Shown: positions 58,212 through 64,000 of the stretch, piece by piece
Numbering within the stretch: the first letter of the stretch is position 1
Layout of the letters: each line of letters opens with the position of its first letter
Virus record (IMG/VR): IMGVR_UViG_3300028840_001395
Span: 62,001-126,000 of that record
Source: a virus
Direction: 5' to 3' (one strand)
DNA: 64,000 nucleotides
Made by a program: the position numbers and the translations under genes
Notes under the pieces: model-generated
Database searches by the model: none
Told to the model about the DNA's origin: nothing
The model's input: the letters and a program-made list of their open reading frames with translations, nothing else

Positions 58212-58288
58212 TGGTGGGCCTGACTGGGCTTGAACCAGCGAACCTCCGCCGTGTCGAGGCGGCGCTCTCCCAACTGAGCTACAGGCCC
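58212..58288 (-). tRNA. tRNA-Val (GAC), C33
   Basis: Stem CCGCC/GGCGG, loop TCGACAC with C at position 33; CCA encoded. Confidence 0.8.
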
Positions 58289-58295
58289 ATGATTT

Positions 58296-59102
58296 TTAGG
58301 AATTGATGACTTCTCCGACCGCCCTGACGACTTTGTTCAGGTCACAGGCGTAGAGGCCAGCACAGGACAGACACCCAACTTCGAGGACTCTCCACTCACC
58401 GCTCTCGGTCTGGCAGGTGTCCAAGACCCACATCGGGTCAGGACTGAAATCCGTCTTGTCCAAGAACTCACGGGCAATGTGGAACGCCTCATTGCCCGGC
58501 TCCACGACCTCGTGCTTGAGGGTGCTCTTGACCTTGTAGAGACTCCCTGTGACGACCTCCCGGCCCTTCACGATGAACCGGAACTCACGGGCGATGTTCG
58601 TGGCCGGGGCCACGACAATCAGCGTGTCCGGTGGGATGTCGCTGTATCGCTCGATGAACTCGATGTCCTGCCCCAGCGTCTTGCGGCACATCACGATGCC
58701 CGTGAAGGTCTTGAGCCCACTGCTGGGCCGGACGAAGAAACACTCATGTTCCCCGCGCCCAAACCTCTCGAAGAGATGGGCTGCGTCATCCCGGAGTTGC
58801 CGGTAGGGAATCATGGTGCATTCGTCGTTGAGCAGCAGTCCCTTGAAGGCCGGGTAGTAGGACGAGCACTCGTAGGCTTCTACCGTGTGAAACACATTGC
58901 AGGTGGGCGAGTCCTTCATGACCCGCAGCGAGAACTCCAGGCTACCAAAGAGGAAGTCCTGGGGTCCGAAGCGGCTGAAGTCTCCTCCACCGAAGGGGAT
59001 GTAGTCCACGATCTCGTAGGTCATCCCCGCCCTGGTGATAGCGGCTTCGAGCCCCTGTTGGTTCTCCTCGAAGGTGTGGTTTTCCAAGATCCAGTTCAAC
59101 AT
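58296..59102 (-). CDS. ATP-grasp fold protein (DUF4343-like)
   Basis: 268 residues from ATG 59102. CFFVRPSSGLKTFTGIVMCR, VVAPATNIAREFRFIVKGRE, VVTGSLYK and WRVLEVGCLSCAGLYACDLN follow the ATP-grasp order of an F-V-R-P/K phosphate loop, an I-x-x-E-x-R strand and a terminal E-x-x...AGLY. ATP-grasp enzymes join a carboxylate to an amine or thiol; phage members of this group are common but uncharacterised. Overlaps the HNH gene by 7 nt. Confidence 0.7.
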   Translation of the reverse strand: MLNWILENHTFEENQQGLEAAITRAGMTYEIVDYIPFGGGDFSRFGPQDFLFGSLEFSLRVMKDSPTCNVFHTVEAYECSSYYPAFKGLLLNDECTMIPYRQLRDDAAHLFERFGRGEHECFFVRPSSGLKTFTGIVMCRKTLGQDIEFIERYSDIPPDTLIVVAPATNIAREFRFIVKGREVVTGSLYKVKSTLKHEVVEPGNEAFHIAREFLDKTDFSPDPMWVLDTCQTESGEWRVLEVGCLSCAGLYACDLNKVVRAVGEVINS

Positions 59103-59554
59103 GGGAGGCCCATTTCTTGTAGAATCTTGACCCGAAGGTCGCCTCGCTCGATAGCCGACTTCCGCCGATGGCATTTTGCACAGCGGACCTCGCATTTCGC
59201 AAGCTCCGCTTCGACTCGGTGCCACGCAGGTAGCCGATGGTAGATGGTTGACAGACCCATGACCTTCTTACCTCGCACATGGTCGAAATCAAGGACGAGG
59301 GGGTCTGTCTCTCCACAGTCCACACACGGATGAGCGAGAAGATACGCCACGATGCGGCGCGTGTACAACTCCCTTCGGGCAGCGTTGTTCTTTCCGACGT
59401 TCTTCCGATGGGATGTCTTGTTCTTCTTGTACCAGGACTTGCGGTACTCCGCCTGGCACCGTTTGCACATGGACTGGTAGCCGTCCTTCTTGCTCTTGTT
59501 GGTGTTGAACTCCTTGAGAGGAAGGGAACGCCCACATTTTCCACAAGTCTTCAT
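59096..59554 (-). CDS. HNH endonuclease with N-terminal zinc finger
   Basis: 152 residues from ATG 59554. CGKCGRSLPLKEF and CKRCQAEYRKSWYKKN form a first zinc domain; CVDCGETDPLVLDFDHVRGK, RCAKCHRRKSA give the HNH core. This two-part layout is shared with the endonuclease VII-like gene at 61166. Sits between tRNA-Val and tRNA-Lys genes. Confidence 0.85.
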   Translation of the reverse strand: MKTCGKCGRSLPLKEFNTNKSKKDGYQSMCKRCQAEYRKSWYKKNKTSHRKNVGKNNAARRELYTRRIVAYLLAHPCVDCGETDPLVLDFDHVRGKKVMGLSTIYHRLPAWHRVEAELAKCEVRCAKCHRRKSAIERGDLRVKILQEMGLPC

Positions 59555-59560
59555 ACGGGG

Positions 59561-59589
59561 AGTGTACCAAGGGCGGCTCCTAAAAGCAA
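59561..59589 (-). promoter_or_regulatory. Possible sigma70-like promoter of HNH gene
   Basis: Minus strand TTGCTT, 17 bp, TACACT; 7 bp before ATG 59554, so any leader would be very short. Confidence 0.35.
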
Positions 59590-59606
59590 TCACCCTTTCA
59601 AATTCA

Positions 59607-59682
59607 TGGTGGGCCGAGAAGGATTTGAACCTTCAACCTTCAGGGTAAGAGCCTGCTGCACTATCCGTTGTGCTACCGACCC
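59607..59682 (-). tRNA. tRNA-Lys (CUU)
   Basis: Stem GCAGG/CCTGA, loop CTCTTAC, CCA encoded. Confidence 0.9.
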
Positions 59683-59695
59683 ATGAATGAAAATG

Positions 59696-59771
59696 TGGTA
59701 GGCCCGGAGGGAGTCGAACCCTCAACTTCCCGGTTAAGAGCCGGGTACTCTGCCAGTTGAGCTACGGACCC
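59696..59771 (-). tRNA. tRNA-Lys (CUU)
   Basis: Stem CCCGG/CCGGG, loop CTCTTAA, CCA encoded. Confidence 0.93.
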
Positions 59772-59820
59772 ACATGCTCGTGAAGGACGCCGTTTTAGAC
59801 AGGATTCGGGAGAGAGGCCC

Positions 59821-59907
59821 GGTCATCGGTGGGGGTCGAACCCACGACCTCCGGGTTGAAAAAGCCGTCAAGCCGTCCCGACGCTCTGCCGACTGAGCTA
59901 CGACTAC
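59821..59907 (-). tRNA. tRNA-like gene with 21-nt anticodon loop, no CCA
   Basis: D arm, T arm and 6 of 7 acceptor pairs are good. The anticodon stem TCGGG/CCCGG encloses 21 nt that include a tandem GACGGCTT repeat. Removing about 14 nt would restore a loop like CTTTCAA (UUC). Either a pseudogene or a tRNA with a tiny insertion; 3' end is CGGG. Confidence 0.5.
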
Positions 59908-60066
59908 GTGGACTTCATCCCGTCCCCTGAATGACTACTGACCTGAACCGTTCCAAGGTTCCCCACTGGCACCCTCGCGGGGGCGGAAAGGTAGGCTTGA
60001 CGGCCCCACCCCCAGGCACCAGGCTTCGCCAGGGTTCAGTCCAGGCGTTCATCCGGCGATAGAACT

Positions 60067-60143
60067 TGGTCGGGAAGACAGGATTTGAACCTGCGACCGC
60101 TCGGCCCCCAGCCGAGTGCTCTACCAGACTGAGCTACTTCCCG
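60067..60143 (-). tRNA. tRNA-Pro (GGG)
   Basis: Stem CTCGG/CCGAG, loop CTGGGGG, CCA encoded; second GGG gene. Confidence 0.92.
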
Positions 60144-60152
60144 AATGTCTCT

Positions 60153-60229
60153 TGGCGGGAATGACGGGAGTTGAACCCGCTTCCTCTGGCGTGACAGGCC
60201 AGCGCCTCCTCCACTTCGGCCTCATCCCC
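60153..60229 (-). tRNA. tRNA-Asp (GUC)
   Basis: Stem CTGGC/GCCAG, loop CTGTCAC, acceptor GGGGATG/CATTCCC, CCA encoded. Confidence 0.9.
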
Positions 60230-60238
60230 TTGCGTTCT

Positions 60239-60315
60239 TGGTCGGGGCGACTGGATTTGAACCAGCGACCTCTCGGATCCGAACCGAGTACTCTTCCAGA
60301 CTGAGCTACACCCCG
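60239..60315 (-). tRNA. tRNA-Pro (CGG)
   Basis: Stem CTCGG/CCGAG, loop TTCGGAT, CCA encoded; second CGG gene. Confidence 0.92.
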
Positions 60316-60325
60316 AAAATGACTG

Positions 60326-60403
60326 TGGCAGGGACGACGGGACTCGAACCCGCGACCTCCTGGGCGACAACCAGGTGTCCTAAACCAACTAGACCACGCC
60401 CCT
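60326..60403 (-). tRNA. tRNA-Asp (GUC)
   Basis: Stem CCTGG/CCAGG, loop TTGTCGC, CCA encoded. Confidence 0.9.
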
Positions 60404-60412
60404 GCGGCGTGT

Positions 60413-60487
60413 TGGCAGGAGTGACGGGAATCGAACCCGCCTCACTCGGGAGACAGCCGAGCTGCATCACCAGATGCACACACCCCT
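60413..60487 (-). tRNA. tRNA-Asp (GUC)
   Basis: Stem CTCGG/CCGAG, loop CTGTCTC, CCA encoded; third Asp gene, atypical D arm. Confidence 0.85.
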
Positions 60488-60707
60488 ATCGAATGGACGG
60501 ATGGGAAGGGTGTGACCCCTCCATCCCCGTGTCGCGTGGCTGGCCGTGTCACAGCCCTTTGGACTCGCGCCACAGGGACCCACATCTACGGGCACCCCAT
60601 CGTCGGTTACCCCGTCAGGAGTCTCACCTGCTCCTCCTCTCCCGTCCTTCCTCTGTCCGAGGCGACTTGGGTCTGGTGTGCATCTACACCACGGGGTCAT
60701 TGATCTT

Positions 60708-60781
60708 GGCTCCTCGGGAGGGAATCGAACCCCCGACACACTGGTTAACAGCCAGCCGTTCTACCGCTGAACTACCGAGGA
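60708..60781 (-). tRNA. tRNA-Asn (GUU)
   Basis: Stem GCTGG/CCAGT, loop CTGTTAA, CCA encoded. The 220 bp between this and the Asp gene hold only a GGATGG/CCATCC hairpin that I can see. Confidence 0.92.
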
Positions 60782-60793
60782 ACATTTGACTTT

Positions 60794-60868
60794 TGGCTTA
60801 CCGGACGGGACTCGAACCCGCGCGCTTTACGTTAACAACGTAGTGCTCTGCCGCTGAGCTACCGGCAA
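60794..60868 (-). tRNA. tRNA-Asn (GUU)
   Basis: Loop TTGTTAA, CCA encoded; first tRNA of the minus array. One anticodon-stem mismatch. Confidence 0.85.
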
Positions 60869-61027
60869 GACAGACGATTCGTGTCCCTTGAGCTACCGGG
60901 AGGAGGGCCTTGGCCGCAACCCCAGAGGACTCTGCGTGGATGGCCTGCGGGGACTTCGCAGATTTCCGGGCGGGTGGACTCACCGCTCTGGGGGTCGCAC
61001 GCTGCCGAACCACAACCGCGCACCGAA

Positions 61028-61100
61028 GGCGTCCCTCTGGTCGGGGACGCCGAGTTCATGAAGCCGGGGGCCGGTTGGGAGCCGACCCCCGGCGATTTTT
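61028..61100 (+). terminator. Two GC-rich hairpins, the second with T5
   Basis: GGCGTCCC/GGGACGCC (61028-61051) and GCCGGGGG/CCCCCGGC (61063-61093), the latter followed by GATTTTT on the plus strand. As no plus transcript is known here, these may instead be leader structure of the minus array. The 60869-61165 gap holds these, copy C of the leader repeat and no ORF I would call. Confidence 0.35.
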
Positions 61101-61102
61101 GC

Positions 61103-61152
61103 AATCGCGTTGCTATTCACTTGTCAGAGACCGTGGCCCACTCTCAGGCCCT
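61103..61152 (-). repeat. Array-leader repeat, copy C
   Basis: Minus strand: AGGGCCTGAGAGTGGGCC, then TCTGACAAGTGAATAG and CAACGCGATT. Matches copy A (before the plus array) and, inverted, copy B. Confidence 0.7.
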
Positions 61153-61165
61153 AAAAACGAATGGG

Positions 61166-61573
61166 TCACTTTTCAAGGTACGCCTTGGCTTTTCCCAGTA
61201 GCTCCTTGTCGTCCTTGAAACTCCCCAGCCCCAAATTACAAGGCTGGCACAGCAACCCTCTTATCTTTCCCGACTCATGGCAATGATCTACGGAGAGCCT
61301 CTGATTCTCAGGAATCTCTCCACAGATAGCACACCTCCCACCCTGGGCCTTTTCTAGAGCCTCGTACTCATCCCAGGTGATATTGATGCCGAGTTTCCTC
61401 CATTTGGCCCGTGCTTTCTTCCGATACCATGTCTCCGGGTTCCTCAGTGCAGGGGATGAGCGACAAGTTCGACAAGCATACACCCGAAGATTCTTGTTCC
61501 TCGCCTGTCGGGGGAACTTCTCCAGGGGCTTCTCTTTCCCACACTTCTTACAAACCCGCGTTTCCATCCGCAC
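61166..61573 (-). CDS. Recombination endonuclease VII-like nuclease
   Basis: 135 residues. N-terminal zinc finger CKKCGKEKPLEKF...CRTCRSS, then the endonuclease VII core CAICGEIPENQRLSVDHCHE, GKIRGLLCQPCNLGLGSFKD: the DHCHxxG...RGLLC..CN.GLG signature is diagnostic. T4 endonuclease VII resolves branched DNA; small versions like this often act as homing nucleases. Located directly upstream of the minus tRNA array. Confidence 0.9.
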   Translation of the reverse strand: MRMETRVCKKCGKEKPLEKFPRQARNKNLRVYACRTCRSSPALRNPETWYRKKARAKWRKLGINITWDEYEALEKAQGGRCAICGEIPENQRLSVDHCHESGKIRGLLCQPCNLGLGSFKDDKELLGKAKAYLEK

Positions 61574-61576
61574 CCC

Positions 61577-61612
61577 AAAAAAAAAGCCAGGCTCCTCTCG
61601 GTGCCCGGCTTT
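61577..61612 (-). terminator. Rho-independent terminator
   Basis: Minus strand AAAGCCGGGC pairs with GCCTGGCTTT (10 bp, one G-U) around a 10-nt loop, followed by a run of nine T. Confidence 0.8.
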
Positions 61613-61837
61613 CGCTCTCTTGACCTTTGCCCTTGAGCTTTAGCCAGGCACCTCCCGCTTGGGATCGCAACCATTGGCGGCGACCGGGGTCTGGTGCTGG
61701 CGAATTCGTCCGGTCATCCCAAACACCACTCCCGTCGCCCTGGCTGCTACCGCCATGCGTTCGGTTTTCGGTGCTGGGAATCTGGACAACATCGAACTCA
61801 AGCTCCTTCGGCCTCGGGTTGTTTCACTTTCGAGGCG
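61613..61837 (-). ncRNA. Candidate ~225-nt small RNA unit
   Basis: Bounded by a strong sigma70-like promoter (61844-61871) and the terminator at 61577. A GCCTCG/CGAGGC hairpin lies near the 5' end. A 50-codon frame inside (ATG about 61790) has a poorly spaced GGAG, so a small RNA or leader is more likely than a protein. Confidence 0.4.
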
Positions 61838-61843
61838 TCCACC

Positions 61844-61871
61844 ATGATACACGTCTTGGCTTCTTTGTCAA
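61844..61871 (-). promoter_or_regulatory. Sigma70-like promoter
   Basis: Minus strand TTGACA, 16 bp, TATCAT. Confidence 0.7.
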
Positions 61872-61967
61872 GCTCCTTCTTTGTCTCCCGCTCCCTTGAG
61901 CGCGGATGAGACACTACCTAAACACCTGATCTCTTGGGACTTCTACCGCCCCGAGTTGGTGCTCATA

Positions 61968-62002
61968 GCCAGACTACTCTGCCCGAGGGCTGAGTAAGAC
62001 CC
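61968..62002 (-). promoter_or_regulatory. Phage-type promoter
   Basis: Minus strand GGTCTTA, 15 bp, GAGTAGTCTGG, lying on the stop codon of the H1-like gene and 97 bp upstream of the sigma70-like promoter. Confidence 0.8.
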
Positions 62003-62304
62003 TACTTGGCCTGGTTCCTGATCAGGAAGGAGATGGCGACCCGGAAGCCTTCCTGCGTGACGATGCCCTTGGCGTTGACCCACTTCTTCGCCAAGGCGAA
62101 CTTGGCCTGCGGGGTCTCCATGTTCGGCACCGGCTTCTGCGCCAGGGTCAGTAGGCACCAGCGCGTGAGTGCCTCGACCGCCTGGCGCTGCATGGGAACT
62201 GCCGGAGCCTTCGGCTTCACCGGGGCCTTCTTCGCCGGAACGGCCTTCTTCACCGGGGCCTTGACGGGACGACGAGCAGGGCTTGCGGGCTTGCGGGCTG
62301 CCAT
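62002..62304 (-). CDS. Histone H1-like basic protein
   Basis: 100 residues; GGAGG 6 nt before ATG 62304. The first 40 residues are Lys/Ala/Pro repeats (KAPVKKAVPAKKAPVKPKAP) typical of H1-like DNA-binding tails; the rest is one small helical domain (ALTRWCLLTLAQKPV, GFRVAISFLIRN). Likely binds DNA or RNA. The ABC ATPase at 25935 carries a similar tail. Confidence 0.65.
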   Translation of the reverse strand: MAARKPASPARRPVKAPVKKAVPAKKAPVKPKAPAVPMQRQAVEALTRWCLLTLAQKPVPNMETPQAKFALAKKWVNAKGIVTQEGFRVAISFLIRNQAK

Positions 62305-62358
62305 CTCATACCTCCAGAGGGAGTGTTCTTTGGCTACTAGGTGGGGGGTATAGAGGCT

Positions 62359-62934
62359 CTAGTGAGATGTCCCGTAGAGCTTGTGCTCCAGAATGTAGTC
62401 CATCACCTTGGGCGGAACCATCTTCCGAGCATGACCCAGACCACCTGGGCCGCTCGCCAGGCTCATCCTGATGTCCGTGCTGCTGATGTCAGGGAGGACG
62501 AAGGGCATCTGGGACTCCGCACCATCGGGCCGGGGCATCACGAAGAATTCGACCAACCCGGCCAAGTCCTGCCAACGATGCCAGGAGTGCATCACGCCCT
62601 CATTGTCCGAGCCGATGATCAGGAACAGGTCGAAGTCCTCCTTCGGGTACTCGACCCGCATCTTCTCCATGAGATCCACCGTGTAGCGGATACGCAGGAG
62701 TCGCTCCATCGAGGACACATGGACGTCCGGCATACCACTGAACGCCCGTCCACACATGAAAAGCCGATGGTCGAAGTCGATGAGGTGGGAGTCCTTGTCG
62801 AAGGCGTGGTGCCAGCAGGGGTGGACGTAGATGCGGTCAAACTGGCCCATCACCTGGGCGTAGGCCAGGCCCATGACATGAGCGATGTGGGGTGGGTTGA
62901 ACCCGCCGCCGAAGAACGCGATACGCTGCTTCAT
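62359..62934 (-). CDS. NMN/nicotinate-mononucleotide adenylyltransferase-like enzyme
   Basis: 191 residues. FFGGGFNPPHIAHVMG at the N-terminus is the G-x-F-x-P-x-H-x-x-H motif; FDLFLIIGSDN near 105 and ISSTDIRMSLA near 155 (ISSTxxR) complete the NadD/NadM pattern. It would make NAD or its deamido form from ATP and the mononucleotide. Large phages often carry NAD genes, which can offset host NAD-depleting defences. ATG overlaps the upstream stop. Confidence 0.85.
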   Translation of the reverse strand: MKQRIAFFGGGFNPPHIAHVMGLAYAQVMGQFDRIYVHPCWHHAFDKDSHLIDFDHRLFMCGRAFSGMPDVHVSSMERLLRIRYTVDLMEKMRVEYPKEDFDLFLIIGSDNEGVMHSWHRWQDLAGLVEFFVMPRPDGAESQMPFVLPDISSTDIRMSLASGPGGLGHARKMVPPKVMDYILEHKLYGTSH

Positions 62935-63152
62935 GGTAACACCAACCCCCAGAAGCCAGGAGTGACCCGAGCTACGTCAGGGCAGAGGTAGGCCCGGCAG
63001 ACGGTGGGTCTCTCCTCACGAGGGAGGGTACATCCCGTGTCGCTCCAGTGGCGACAGTAGCCGTCCTTGCGGTAGGGCTTGGCGAAGCCGTAGCCAGGCT
63101 GGTAGCAGCACTCGCCGCATCCCGTGGGGCATTCCCAGTCCTGACCTTCCAT
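62931..63152 (-). CDS. CxxCxxCC (YkgJ-like) cysteine-cluster protein
   Basis: 73 residues with CPTGCGECCYQPGYG and YCRHWSDTGCTLPREERPTV then CRAYLC: the C-x3-C-x2-CC and R-P-x-x-CRxY pattern of small putative iron- or zinc-binding proteins. Function unknown; the first gene after the promoter at 63168. Confidence 0.75.
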   Translation of the reverse strand: MEGQDWECPTGCGECCYQPGYGFAKPYRKDGYCRHWSDTGCTLPREERPTVCRAYLCPDVARVTPGFWGLVLP

Positions 63153-63167
63153 CGGGGCCTCCAGTCA

Positions 63168-63202
63168 CCTAGACTACTCTCGCGTGTGCCCGTGTAAGCC
63201 CC
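63168..63202 (-). promoter_or_regulatory. Phage-type promoter of NadD-like unit
   Basis: Minus strand GGGCTTA, 15 bp, GAGTAGTCTAGG; it is embedded in the last codons of the upstream gene, whose stop is the TAG of the motif. Confidence 0.85.
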
Positions 63203-63504
63203 TGGATGGTCGCCATCACCCTGCCGGGGATATTCTGCTCGTAGGGGCGATAGTCCCAGGCGAGCATCTTGGTGAGCCTCTCCTGGTCGAAGGTGTCCTC
63301 GGAGCCTTCCGGATTCCACTCCTGGTCGAAGATGACCAGCATGGTCTTGATGAACTTCCGCAGGTAGTGGTGAACCGAAGGATCTCCGGAGATCTTCCTG
63401 AACACGTCCATGTACTCTACGGGAATGGCGTGGAAGCCCCGCCAGGTGAACGGGAGGAACGCTTGACTACCATCGGGGAGGGTCTTCTGAATCAGATGGT
63501 GCAT
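63169..63504 (-). CDS. Hypothetical protein
   Basis: 111 residues, aromatic-rich start (FLPFTWRGFHAIPVEYMDVF) and helical middle. No family recognised. Its 3' end contains the downstream promoter. Confidence 0.6.
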   Translation of the reverse strand: MHHLIQKTLPDGSQAFLPFTWRGFHAIPVEYMDVFRKISGDPSVHHYLRKFIKTMLVIFDQEWNPEGSEDTFDQERLTKMLAWDYRPYEQNIPGRVMATIQGLTRAHARVV

Positions 63505-63517
63505 CCTCGATGCCCTT

Positions 63518-63958
63518 TCACATCAACTTCAAGTGTCCCGTGATCTCATCGATGGCCTTGGGGTGTGCCGGACCGATGGCCACACAGGTCTTGGTAGGTA
63601 CCCCGTGGAACTCCGTCGCCCCCGAATCAGTGATGACTGCCGTGGGGAATCCGAGTTTCTGGGACTCCTCCGCCAGGGCGAGAAGCTCCTCCTCGTCCTT
63701 GCAGCCCACGACGACCTTGGTGAACAGCCCCTTGATCCAGCCCTCCAACCCCGCCGTGTCCAGCATGACGATGAGACAGGCCATCTCCTTGGTCGTCCTG
63801 CCGGGATTCTGAGGGTCGGCATCGACCTCGACCATCCCGAACTCTCCCCGGTCAAGCAGCACCTTCATCGAGGCATGGGCCACCTGGGCGGCAATCTTGC
63901 CCTTCCGCATCTTGAGATCCTTGCGGACGACGATCACCTGCTTCATCTCATCGGCCAT
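63518..63958 (-). CDS. pth2: Peptidyl-tRNA hydrolase 2
   Basis: 146 residues. QVIVVRKDLKMRKGKIAAQV then AHAS, WIKGLFTKVVVGCKDEEEL, VITDSGATEFHGVPTKT and VAIGPAHPKAIDEITGHLKL match Pth2 throughout, including the K-G-K-x-A-x-Q-x-A-H-A strand. Pth2 is the archaeal/eukaryotic type; most bacteria use unrelated Pth. It frees tRNA from prematurely dropped peptidyl-tRNA, and so fits the tRNA and tmRNA set of this genome. Thirteen bases upstream of the next gene. Confidence 0.93.
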   Translation of the reverse strand: MADEMKQVIVVRKDLKMRKGKIAAQVAHASMKVLLDRGEFGMVEVDADPQNPGRTTKEMACLIVMLDTAGLEGWIKGLFTKVVVGCKDEEELLALAEESQKLGFPTAVITDSGATEFHGVPTKTCVAIGPAHPKAIDEITGHLKLM

Positions 63959-63959
63959 G

Positions 63960-64000
63960 CTACACCTCGAAGAAGATGCCGTCCTTCTGGAGTCGGCGGT
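63960..64000 (-). CDS. 3' end of an upstream gene
   Basis: Minus frame reading RLQKDGIFFEV then TAG at 63960-63962, one base before the Pth2 start. Only the last 13 codons are in the window; nothing can be said about function. Confidence 0.5.
   Translation of the reverse strand, partial: RRLQKDGIFFEV

Noticed and set aside
59930-60060. Gene between tRNA-like 59821 and tRNA-Pro
   Set aside because: No start with a ribosome site and no protein-like frame; GC-rich hairpins only.
61640-61852. 70-codon minus frame after the sigma70-like promoter
   Set aside because: GTG start on the -10 box and poor ribosome site; low protein-like character. Treated as a possible RNA.

Overview
The window looks like about 64 kb of a very large, GC-rich, tailed-phage-like genome. 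No terminase, portal, major capsid or DNA polymerase gene lies in this stretch, so the phage assignment is an inference. It rests on tightly packed operons with ATGA/TGATG start-stop overlaps, a phage-type GroEL, a tmRNA, a tRNA set that reads codons for all 20 amino acids, many free-standing homing-type endonucleases, pectin-lyase-like appendage proteins, an M23 peptidase and a dedicated promoter motif. The host is unknown. A secreted thaumatin-like lipoprotein and the high GC are compatible with a myxobacterium or similar host, but that is weak evidence.

Layout. (1) 1-22.9 kb is mainly one minus-strand block of large proteins. It holds a duplicated-domain protein, a SNF2-type helicase, a 1,415-residue multi-domain protein with DUF2958, a C39-like cysteine peptidase protein, GroEL, a topoisomerase IB fused to an HExxH domain, and a HAD 'Swiss-army-knife' protein. 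Most share short motifs of the type RVAARW/Y and K/R-T-A/S, suggesting co-packaged, processed or commonly targeted proteins. A sigma-like factor (1762-2910, +) and an HU-like protein (16384-16653, +) are embedded. (2) 22.9-29.8 kb, plus strand: a tandem promoter pair, a Thr/Ser-rich leader ORF with a 14-bp hairpin, a dense tRNA array, an ADP-ribosyltransferase-like gene, an ABC ATPase, then a tmRNA followed by an endonuclease flanked by a second copy of the tmRNA 3' end. (3) 29.9-36 kb: small hypothetical genes and a CobT-like von Willebrand protein (-), divergent from a CobS/MoxR-like AAA+ gene (+) across a 250-bp region holding four copies of the phage promoter. (4) 36.2-44.3 kb, plus strand: AAA+, RtcB RNA ligase, M23 peptidase, DUF3307-like membrane protein and many small genes. 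(5) 44.2-61.6 kb, minus strand: HD, Nudix and HNH genes, then about 42 tRNAs interleaved with RNase HII, a tRNase Z-like protein, endonucleases, a thaumatin-like lipoprotein, a nucleotidyltransferase, two beta-helix appendage proteins and an ATP-grasp protein. (6) 61.6-64 kb, minus strand: H1-like basic protein, NMN adenylyltransferase, CxxCxxCC protein and a Pth2 peptidyl-tRNA hydrolase.

How the parts fit. The RNA genes and enzymes form a translation-maintenance set: tRNAs for every amino acid, often as two sequence-divergent genes per anticodon, plus tRNase Z, RtcB, Pth2 and tmRNA. This suits a phage that takes over translation or survives host tRNA cleavage. Thirteen copies of a promoter (GGnCTTA, 15-16 bp, GAGTAGTCT) precede many transcription units on both strands. 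Both tRNA arrays are preceded by this promoter followed by a sigma70-like promoter. All calls are by eye; similarity searches and RNA folding were not run.
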